A model generated the notes under the pieces. That model did no database searches. It worked only from the letters and a program-made list of their open reading frames with translations, and was not told the DNA's origin. DNA of 64,000 bases from CAYURP01 sp964447175 (GTDB lineage Bacteria; Zixibacteria; MSB-5A5; SM23-73-2), in contig CAYURP010000001.1 of the NCBI GenBank assembly GCA_964447175.1, positions 62,001-126,000 on the forward strand, written 5' to 3'. The translations under genes were made by a program, and so were the position numbers. This document shows, piece by piece, positions 17,150 to 23,645 of the stretch (positions are counted from its first letter, which is position 1; every line of letters starts with the position of its first letter).

Positions 17150-17512
17150 ATTCTGGAGCTACTTTTGTAGCCCGGGGATATCGGTGAAACTGGTACATCT
17201 GGCGAAATAATGGCTCAGGCAATGGAGCATGAGGTCTTTTCCTTTGTGGACGCTTTGCAGCCCTGTGTCAGCTTTTACAATACCTACCAGAAATACAATA
17301 AAATGGTGGAGATACTGGATCACGTTCCCGCTGACTTTAATGAAGCCATGGAGGTGGCAAAAAGGAGCGATAAATTACCCTTATGAGTGATATACAAAAC
17401 CCAAAAACCTGTTTTCCACAAAGAATTATATGGTGACTGGAATCCGGTAACAAAGCGGATATCAAAGGAAAAAAGAATAGAAAAAATCTCTGAATTGCTG
17501 CAGCCTAAATAG
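17150..17512 (+). pseudogene. Broken 3' fragment of a second korB
   Basis: This stretch aligns with the last 120 codons of korB (about 12674-13036). The 5' two thirds are missing. It carries a one-base loss early on (TATCGG for TATCCGG), and a nonsense change turning the Gly codon of LPLGVIY into TGA. The middle part is nearly identical to korB, while the last 25 residues differ (NPVTKRISKEKRIEKISELL against NPVMKPISGEERRRRISDLL), mainly by replacements that keep coding character. It therefore looks like the end of a diverged paralogue, or of the original allele, rather than a fresh copy. It ends with its own TAG and a terminator. Confidence 0.88.
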
Positions 17513-17539
17513 CAATACAGCCCTGCCAATAATCATAAG

Positions 17540-17568
17540 TGCCCTTCAAAACTTTTGAAGGGCATTTT
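17540..17568 (+). terminator. Intrinsic terminator after the korB remnant
   Basis: Near-perfect palindrome TGCCCTTCAA / TTGAAGGGCA (17540-17564) followed by TTTT. Because it sits after the remnant and not after intact korB, it may be the original korB terminator. Confidence 0.75.
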
Positions 17569-17635
17569 AGTTTGGATATTAAAAGGGGAGATGGAAACAC
17601 ACATGAATCTCGGATACAATCTTGCTAAAGAATGC

Positions 17636-17664
17636 TTGACATAAATAGTGTCTATCAGTAAATT
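17636..17664 (+). promoter_or_regulatory. Promoter of the decayed methyltransferase gene
   Basis: TTGACA at 17636-17641, 17-base spacer, TAAATT at 17659-17664. About 170 bases downstream is the ribosome site and ATG of the restriction-modification remnant. The 17565-17833 stretch holds nothing else I can support. Confidence 0.45.
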
Positions 17665-17833
17665 AACATTACAGAATACAGATTTTGATAAATAATATCT
17701 TGGATTTTACGGGAAGAGGAAAAGAAAAAAGTATTGAACTCCCAGGGATAATGGAAGGAAAAGGGTTGACTTACTATCAGATATGTCAAAAAAGGCTTGA
17801 GTTTTTTTGGCATTCGGTCAGGAGGAGCTTAAA

Positions 17834-17975
17834 TGGGTAATAAGAAGCTTGATACTAAAACTTTAGAGAGTTGGCTCTGGGAGGCTGCTTGCAAAATTAG
17901 GGGGAAATTGACCAGTTGGTGTATATGCTATGTGGTTTGACAGAGGAGGAGATAAGGATTGTGGAGGGGAAATAG
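17834..17975 (+). pseudogene. Restriction-modification methyltransferase remnant (internal deletion)
   Basis: It begins with a perfect AGGAGG ribosome site and MGNKKLDTKTLESWLWEAAC, followed by KIRG, the start typical of type I HsdM-like N6-adenine methyltransferases. One base out of frame, it continues directly into EIDQLVYMLCGLTEEEIR, IVEGK and a stop, which is the usual C-terminal end of methylase/restriction proteins (the LYGLTEEEI tail). The whole catalytic middle is gone, leaving both ends joined in about 140 bases. The repeat array starts at the next base. It cannot make a functional enzyme. Confidence 0.75.
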
Positions 17976-18068
17976 AACCCCCATTCCCCCCTTAACAGGG
18001 GGGTCAAAACAAAAGTCAAAGTCCCCCTGACAAGGGGGATTTAGAGGGTTCTCAGGAAAGGTCAATTA
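17976..18068. repeat. Two-hairpin GC-rich repeat, copy 1
   Basis: About 93 bases with two stem-loops: CCCCCCTTAACAGGGGGG and TCCCCCTGACAAGGGGGA, then a spacer ending GGTCAATTA. Directly followed by copy 2. Confidence 0.85.
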
Positions 18069-18148
18069 ACCCCCCATTCCCCCCTTAACAGGGGGGCAAA
18101 ATAAGTAAGTCTCCCTGACAAGGGGGATTCAGGGGATTCTTACAAAAG
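18069..18148. repeat. Two-hairpin GC-rich repeat, copy 2
   Basis: Same layout as copy 1 in direct orientation. The downstream DUF559 gene starts three bases later. Confidence 0.85.
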
Positions 18149-18150
18149 CG

Positions 18151-18555
18151 ATGGAAACAAAAGACAAAAATAAAACGACCAACAAATTCAACTATCTCCC
18201 CTACAAAAGAAAACTAACCCAGTTAGCACGACAGAACAGGAATAATCCCACTCCAGCAGAAAAGAAACTCTGGTATGAGGTCTTATGTCGAAAGCGATTC
18301 GAAGGATACAAGTTCACTCGCCAAAAGCCCCTTGGTGGTTATATAGTTGACTTCTACTGTTCGAAGCTCCGATTGGTGATTGAGATTGATGGTGATTTGC
18401 ACGCGGAGAATGCTGAATATGATGAAGTGAGAACAAATATATTGAAACAATATGGATTGAAGGTTCTACGATATACTAATCGGGATGTGATGAATAATAT
18501 TGAGGGTGTGTATCGGGATTTGATGCAAATTGTCAACCCCCCTTTCCCCCCTTAA
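18151..18555 (+). CDS. DUF559 (Vsr/PD-D/ExK-like) nuclease-fold protein
   Basis: A 134-residue protein of the DUF559 family. Visible family motifs are RNNPTPAEKKLWYEVL, the FTRQKPLGGYIVDFYC strand carrying the catalytic-type aspartate, LVIEIDGDLH (E-x-D), and the final VLRYTNRDV. The fold is that of very-short-patch-repair and PD-(D/E)xK endonucleases; a DNA-cleaving role is inferred. There is no ribosome site, the start codon abuts repeat copy 2, and the last six codons (NPPFPP) and the stop are encoded by repeat copy 3. Gene and repeats therefore look like one unit. Confidence 0.85.
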   Translation: METKDKNKTTNKFNYLPYKRKLTQLARQNRNNPTPAEKKLWYEVLCRKRFEGYKFTRQKPLGGYIVDFYCSKLRLVIEIDGDLHAENAEYDEVRTNILKQYGLKVLRYTNRDVMNNIEGVYRDLMQIVNPPFPP

Positions 18556-18622
18556 CAGGGGGGCAAAACAAGTAAATCCCCCTGACAAGGGGAATTCAAG
18601 GGGTTCTCAGGGAAGGTCAATT
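18530..18622. repeat. Two-hairpin GC-rich repeat, copy 3
   Basis: Same orientation and layout as copies 1 and 2. It overlaps the 3' end of the DUF559 gene, whose TAA (18553-18555) is the loop of the first hairpin. Confidence 0.85.
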
Positions 18623-18712
18623 AACCCCCCGTTCCCCTCTTAACAGGGGGGTAAAACAATTAAGTCTCCCTGACAAGGGGGATTCAGGGGGTTCTTAAGA
18701 AAGATCAATGAC
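18623..18712. repeat. Two-hairpin GC-rich repeat, copy 4
   Basis: Same layout, with a slightly degenerate first stem (CCCTCTTAACAGGGGGG). The following 190 bases up to the next gene hold nothing recognisable. Confidence 0.8.
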
Positions 18713-18903
18713 CCCCTTGTGCTTCATCTCTTATCAAATGGGAAAGAAAGTAGGCAAAGATAAAAGCGTTTGAGCTGGAAACAAAATGTTAGGCTCCTCT
18801 TTCTCTGTCAATTAATCTGGGTTGATAAATTTAGGAATGAGCTTAAGGACGGATGATCTTTTGATTGTAATCACTATCAACCAATAACCAACCACCGATC
18901 TTT

Positions 18904-20334
18904 TTAGACCGGTGAGAGCTTGGCTTCTTTTTCACTGCATAACCCAACAAACCGTCTTTTGTCCTCCACAAAATCTAAGGCGGTCTCGAAGCTGATTTTG
19001 TTCTGCTGGTAGAGTTTGAGCAGAGATGCGTCCATGGAGTGCATTTTTTTGGCAGCCCCGGTCTGGATCTGGGTGGGTATCTGCTCGATTTTGTCGTCCC
19101 TTATTATTGACTTGACCGCTGGAGTTATGCCTAAAATCTCGGTTGCCACCACCAAACCTTTGTTATCCCTTCGGGGCAGAAGTTTTTGACAGACGACGCC
19201 TCTTAAACAGGATGCCAGCTGGTTGGCGGTGCTTTCCCTCTGATTGTGAGGAAAAATCCCTAAGACTCGGTTTATGGTCTGGGTAGCGTCGCTGGTGTGA
19301 AGTGTGGTCAAAACCAGATGCCCGGTCTCAGCGGCTTCCAGTGCCACGGTCATGGTCTCCATGTCTCTCACCTCGCCTATAAAGATGACGTCCGGGTCCT
19401 GCCTTAAGACGTGTTTTAAGGCGTGACTAAAGGAATGGGTGTCCATTCCTATTTCCCTTTGTTTGACAATGCAGTTTCGGGACTGGTGCACGAACTCTAT
19501 GGGGTCCTCCAGGGTAACGATTACCTTTTTGAACTCGTGATTGATTAAATCCAGCATAGCAGCCATGGTTGTGGATTTTCCCACTCCGGTGGGACCGGCA
19601 ATTATCACCAGCCCGTCTGGAGAACGAGCCAGATCGTCCACTACCTCGGGCAAGCCTAATTCAGCCCTGCTTTTGATCTTCAACCTTATAGTCCTGTAGG
19701 TGGCTTCCACATTACCCTGCTGCAGATGAACGTTGACCCTCCACCTGCTCAATCCGGGAATATACAGAGCGTAATTCAGCTCCTTTTCTCTTTCGAATTC
19801 GGCGATCTGTTTCTCATCCATGACCGAATAGATCATTCTCTTCATATCCTCTCTTTCCAAGCCCTCCACGGGTATGGGCACCAGCTCCTGGTTTATTCTC
19901 AGATATGGGGGTTTGTTGACCGTAAGATGCAGATCCGAGGCATTTTTCTCTACCATTATCTCCAAAAGCTTGCAGATGTCTATCATCTCGATTTGCTGGG
20001 CTAATTCATTTTTGTCCTGATCCTCTATCTCGGTGAAGGTTACTCCAACATAGTAACGTTTTTTGTCCAGCTCGCTCACCCTTACCACCCTTCCCTTGGT
20101 TTTCACTGGATGGGAGATTTTGGGGATTTTTAATTCGAAATCGATTGTGCTTCCTAAAGGAATTGGAGAATCACAGGTAAACTTCAATCCCTGGGAGGAG
20201 ATATCGTTGGTTCTGGATTTAAAAACCTCCTCTGATGCCTGATCGCCTGTTTTGACTCTGTAAGATAAATCGAAATTGGTTCTTATTCTTCGGGAAATCC
20301 TTTTTTCCTCTCCTGAGAAATATAGATCACTCAT
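18904..20334 (-). CDS. PilZ-PilT fusion: c-di-GMP-binding twitching-motility ATPase
   Basis: A 476-residue cytoplasmic protein. Residues about 10-115 are a PilZ domain with both c-di-GMP motifs: the RxxxR region in KRISRRIRTNF and the (D/N)xSxxG motif DISSQG (44-49). Residues about 118-470 are a PilT/PilU-type secretion ATPase: Walker A GPTGVGKS (247-254), the Asp box VTLEDPIEF, Walker B-like VIFIGEVRD, the His box LVLTTLHTSDA, and the AIRNLIRE-like retraction motif (AVKSIIRDDK). PilT powers type IV pilus retraction, and a direct c-di-GMP input is the likely purpose of the fusion. No other pilus gene is in the window. Confidence 0.93.
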   Translation of the reverse strand: MSDLYFSGEEKRISRRIRTNFDLSYRVKTGDQASEEVFKSRTNDISSQGLKFTCDSPIPLGSTIDFELKIPKISHPVKTKGRVVRVSELDKKRYYVGVTFTEIEDQDKNELAQQIEMIDICKLLEIMVEKNASDLHLTVNKPPYLRINQELVPIPVEGLEREDMKRMIYSVMDEKQIAEFEREKELNYALYIPGLSRWRVNVHLQQGNVEATYRTIRLKIKSRAELGLPEVVDDLARSPDGLVIIAGPTGVGKSTTMAAMLDLINHEFKKVIVTLEDPIEFVHQSRNCIVKQREIGMDTHSFSHALKHVLRQDPDVIFIGEVRDMETMTVALEAAETGHLVLTTLHTSDATQTINRVLGIFPHNQRESTANQLASCLRGVVCQKLLPRRDNKGLVVATEILGITPAVKSIIRDDKIEQIPTQIQTGAAKKMHSMDASLLKLYQQNKISFETALDFVEDKRRFVGLCSEKEAKLSPV

Positions 20335-20497
20335 TTTTGTCTCCGGTTTTCAAAATTATGTTTCGGGTATATTTGACTACTTAATAAGTCGGTTTTGTGA
20401 TAAAAATCTATAGGATATGGAGGATTTTTTAAAAAGTCTTAGATCTTAAGTATAATAGGGTTATCCTTTTAAATCGATCTATTTGACGGGTTTTTTG

Positions 20498-20526
20498 TTG
20501 ACTTTTACATAATGGGTCTCTATATT
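20498..20526 (+). promoter_or_regulatory. Promoter of the envelope glycan operon
   Basis: TTGACT at 20498-20503, exactly 17 bases, TATATT at 20521-20526, about 45 bases before the first start codon. The 235-base divergent gap holds nothing else clear. Confidence 0.65.
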
Positions 20527-20569
20527 TTCTAAGATTTTATATTAGGGTTTTGTCAATAAGGAATAAAAG

Positions 20570-21505
20570 ATGAATGAAGGACCCAAAATATCCATAATAG
20601 TTCCAGCCCATAATGAGGAAAAGAACATCACTCTTCTGGTGGAAAAACTCAGCGAAATGTTTGATAATTCAAAGCTTTCGGGAGAGGTGATATTGGTTGA
20701 TGACGGTTCCACGGATAAAACTCTTTCCTTAGCTCAGGAATGCAAGAAAAAATATGCGTTTCTTAAGGTTGTCTCTCACAGAACCAATCGGGGGATCACC
20801 GATGCCCTGGTAACCGGATTCAAAAACTCAAAAGGGGATATATTCGTATTCTGGCCAGCTGATCTGCAATATCTGCCCCAGGATATACCGAAATTAATAG
20901 ACAAAATGGACCAGGGGTTTGACGTGGTCTGCGGCTGGAAAGAGGGAAATTATGGGATAAAAAGTTTTGTCTCTTTTATCTATAATACCCTTTCCCGCTG
21001 GATCTTCGGGATGAAGGTTCACGATCTGAATTCGGTAAAAGCCTTCAGAAAAAAGATAGTGGAGGAGATACCCATTTTACGCAAGGACTGGCACAGGTAT
21101 ATGGTAGTGATGGCTAAGGAGAAAGGCTTTAAAATCGATGAGGTCAGGGTTAAACTCTACCCCAGAAAATATGGCAAATCCAAGTTCGGATTCTGGAGAA
21201 TACCCATAGGATTTTTAGATCTTCTGAGCGTTAAATTTCAGATTTCCTTTATGAAAAAGCCGATGCTTCTTTTTGGCTCCTCGGGAATCCTCTTGATTCT
21301 TTTGGGCCTTCTGGCTGGACTTGTTGCCCTTTACTTAAGGATATTTTTGAATGAGGGGTACAGACCGATTCTATACCTGGTTATTTTATTTATGCTTTTA
21401 GGTTTTTCCTCATTTGCTTTGGGATTTCTGGCTGAAGCCATTGCGGGCTTAAGGGAGGAATTACAGTGGTTTAGAGAAAAAGGAACGGATAAAAAAATGG
21501 AATAA
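20570..21505 (+). CDS. Family 2 glycosyltransferase with C-terminal membrane helices
   Basis: A 311-residue enzyme. The catalytic GT-A domain (about 5-215) has SIIVPAHNEEKNI, the nucleotide-binding VDDGSTDKT, and a PADLQ motif in place of the common DADLQ (FVFWPADLQYLPQD). Two membrane helices at about 230-255 and 265-290 anchor it, as in DPM1/ArnC-like undecaprenyl-phosphate sugar transferases. It opens an operon of envelope glycan genes. The donor and acceptor cannot be told from sequence. Confidence 0.87.
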   Translation: MNEGPKISIIVPAHNEEKNITLLVEKLSEMFDNSKLSGEVILVDDGSTDKTLSLAQECKKKYAFLKVVSHRTNRGITDALVTGFKNSKGDIFVFWPADLQYLPQDIPKLIDKMDQGFDVVCGWKEGNYGIKSFVSFIYNTLSRWIFGMKVHDLNSVKAFRKKIVEEIPILRKDWHRYMVVMAKEKGFKIDEVRVKLYPRKYGKSKFGFWRIPIGFLDLLSVKFQISFMKKPMLLFGSSGILLILLGLLAGLVALYLRIFLNEGYRPILYLVILFMLLGFSSFALGFLAEAIAGLREELQWFREKGTDKKME

Positions 21506-21517
21506 AGTAGGCGGAGA

Positions 21518-22699
21518 GTGAAAAAGCATTGTATCTTGGTGTTGACCCATAACTATATCCGATCAAAAAAAGATTATGCAGGTCTTTTCTTGCACACCCT
21601 TTTCAAAGGATTAGTTCCTAAAGGTTATAAAATCACAGTTTTAGCCCCACATCAAAAAGGTTTGTCTTTTTCTGAAAAAATGGATGGGGTAAGGATCTTT
21701 CGTTTCGGATATGCTCCCCCTTTTCTGGAGAACTTGGCTTATGGTGGTGAGATGCAAAAAAAAGTAAAGGGAAATCCTTTGAATTTGGTTTTATTTATGC
21801 TTTTTCTTTTCTCTTTTTTTTCTCGCTCCTTAAATTTAGCCCGAAAAAAGGAGGTGGATTTGATCTCCTGCCAGTGGTGGATACCAGGAGGACTCATCGG
21901 GTGGCTGGTCTTTTGTTTTACAAAAAAACCCTTTTGGGTAACTTTGCATGGGACGGACTTAAGGATTTTAAAAAGCTCTAATATCTTTAAGCCATTAGCC
22001 AGAAAGGTATTTGAACAGGCAAAGGGAGTGAGTTGCGTTTCCTCTTTCTTAAAAGAATATTTAGTCGAATCAGGATTGGTAAAAAAAGATAAGATTAAGG
22101 TTTTGCCTATGCCCGTTGATGCTCAGAAATTCAGAGGTCAAAAGCTTTTAAAAAAAGACAAGAAAATGCTTCTCTGTGTTGCCCGATTCACCAAGCAAAA
22201 AGGATTGGAGTACTTGGTATCAGCTATCAGGATACTTTTTGACAAGGGATTTGACTTTGAGACAAAAATTATAGGCGGTGGACCCGAAAGAGGATATCTG
22301 GAGAAAAAAATTCAAGAACTGGGTTTAAATGAAAGGATTTTCCTTCTGGATAGTATGCCCCAGGAGAACCTTTTTTCTTATTATCAGGAGTGTGATCTTT
22401 TTGTTCTTCCCTCAATCGAGGAGGGTTTTGGTTTGGTCTTGGTTGAGGCTCAGATGTGTGGGCGCCCCGTAATCGGTACTAACTCCGGCGGAATCCCGGA
22501 TATAATCCAGGATGATATAACCGGACTCCTGGTAAAGCCTGAAGACCCTCTGGATCTGGCAAAAGCCATTGAGAGAATCTTAGTTGACCCGGAGTTAGCA
22601 GAAAAGTTGGCTGAAAGGGGTTACGCTTTAACAATTTCTAAATTTTCGCCTGAGGCTATTCAGGCAAAATTCATGGAGTTTATAAATTTGGACAGTTAG
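21518..22699 (+). CDS. Family 4 glycosyltransferase
   Basis: A 393-residue GT-B enzyme that adds sugars from nucleotide donors to a growing glycan at the inner face of the membrane. The acceptor domain has VLTHNYIRSKKDYAGLF and TLHGTDLRIL; the donor domain has LLCVARFTKQKGLEYLV, IIGGGPERGYLE and the E-x7-E pattern PSIEEGFGLVLVEAQMCGRP. The start is GTG at 21518 with GGCGGAGA just upstream, 12 bases after the previous stop. It belongs to the same operon. Confidence 0.9.
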   Translation: MKKHCILVLTHNYIRSKKDYAGLFLHTLFKGLVPKGYKITVLAPHQKGLSFSEKMDGVRIFRFGYAPPFLENLAYGGEMQKKVKGNPLNLVLFMLFLFSFFSRSLNLARKKEVDLISCQWWIPGGLIGWLVFCFTKKPFWVTLHGTDLRILKSSNIFKPLARKVFEQAKGVSCVSSFLKEYLVESGLVKKDKIKVLPMPVDAQKFRGQKLLKKDKKMLLCVARFTKQKGLEYLVSAIRILFDKGFDFETKIIGGGPERGYLEKKIQELGLNERIFLLDSMPQENLFSYYQECDLFVLPSIEEGFGLVLVEAQMCGRPVIGTNSGGIPDIIQDDITGLLVKPEDPLDLAKAIERILVDPELAEKLAERGYALTISKFSPEAIQAKFMEFINLDS

Positions 22700-22714
22700 T
22701 TCAAAAAAAAGGAG

Positions 22715-23629
22715 TTGAAGATTAAAAAAGTTTTATATAGAATTTTACAGATCGGGGTAGTTTTTGTAATCTTCTATTTTTTGTTTAAGAGCCTGTTCTC
22801 CAATTGGAGTCAGATAAAGGAGTACAGCTGGAATTTTCATTATCCCTCTCTTCTGATTTCCTTTGTTCTGGCGGCTTTATCCTATTCGGTTTTGGTAGGA
22901 GTATGGAATGGGATCCTGAAACAAAGCGGATATGTTATAAGCTATTCCAAAATGTTTAAAATCTGGTTTATCTCCAATCTGGGAAGATACATTCCTGGTA
23001 AGGTGTGGCAACTTCTGGGAATGCTTTATCTTCTGGAGAAGGAAAAGGTACCCAAAAGCAAAGGCTTCACCGTGGCTATTTTAGCTCAAGTCCTTTCCTC
23101 TATGGCTGGAATCCTGGTGATGCTGGGATTTTTAAGATATGACTTCTATCGTAAGCTTTTTTCTGAAAGCTTGTGGTTTTTGTTTGTTCTTCTGGCATTT
23201 GTGCTTGGAGTTTTGGTTCTGATAATTTATCCTCGGCTTTTGCAGAAGGTCATCAATCTGGTATTGGGATTTTTCAAAAAGGATAAAATCTCCTTAAACT
23301 ATAAACCCAAAAATCTTTTGTTTTATCTTCTATCCTACATCGGATGCTGGTTTTTGTTCGGATTCTGCTTTCTAATTTTCATCAGAAGCATCACCCCGGC
23401 ACCTTTTGAAATTTATTTTGGAGTTACCGGAGCATTTGCCGGATCGGTAACTATTGGTTTTTTGGCTTTTTTTTCTCCCGGGGGAGTGGGAATCAGAGAG
23501 GGAGTTTTAGTTGCCCTTCTGAATGCCTATTTCCCGCTTCCTGTGGCTACCTTGATCGCTCTTTTGTCCAGGGTCTGGATAACCGTGGTTGAGCTTATGT
23601 TATTTTTGATCGCTCTGTCTTTTAAATAA
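22715..23629 (+). CDS. UPF0104/lysylphosphatidylglycerol synthase transmembrane-family protein (flippase-like)
   Basis: A 304-residue integral membrane protein with about eight helices. It has the family signatures FKIWFISNLGRYIPGKVWQL and FFSPGGVGIREGVLVALL. Family members include the membrane half of MprF and archaeal AglD, with lipid-linked substrate translocation as the favoured role; the exact substrate is not visible. The start is TTG at 22715 with AAGGAG upstream. It is placed between a cytoplasmic glycosyltransferase and a YfhO-like membrane protein, fitting transfer of a lipid-linked sugar across the membrane. Confidence 0.85.
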   Translation: MKIKKVLYRILQIGVVFVIFYFLFKSLFSNWSQIKEYSWNFHYPSLLISFVLAALSYSVLVGVWNGILKQSGYVISYSKMFKIWFISNLGRYIPGKVWQLLGMLYLLEKEKVPKSKGFTVAILAQVLSSMAGILVMLGFLRYDFYRKLFSESLWFLFVLLAFVLGVLVLIIYPRLLQKVINLVLGFFKKDKISLNYKPKNLLFYLLSYIGCWFLFGFCFLIFIRSITPAPFEIYFGVTGAFAGSVTIGFLAFFSPGGVGIREGVLVALLNAYFPLPVATLIALLSRVWITVVELMLFLIALSFK

Positions 23630-23645
23630 ATTAAGAGGATTTCAT

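Noticed and set aside
17976..18712. CRISPR array
   Set aside because: Repeats are 80-93 bases in two tandem pairs around a gene, without regular unique spacers.
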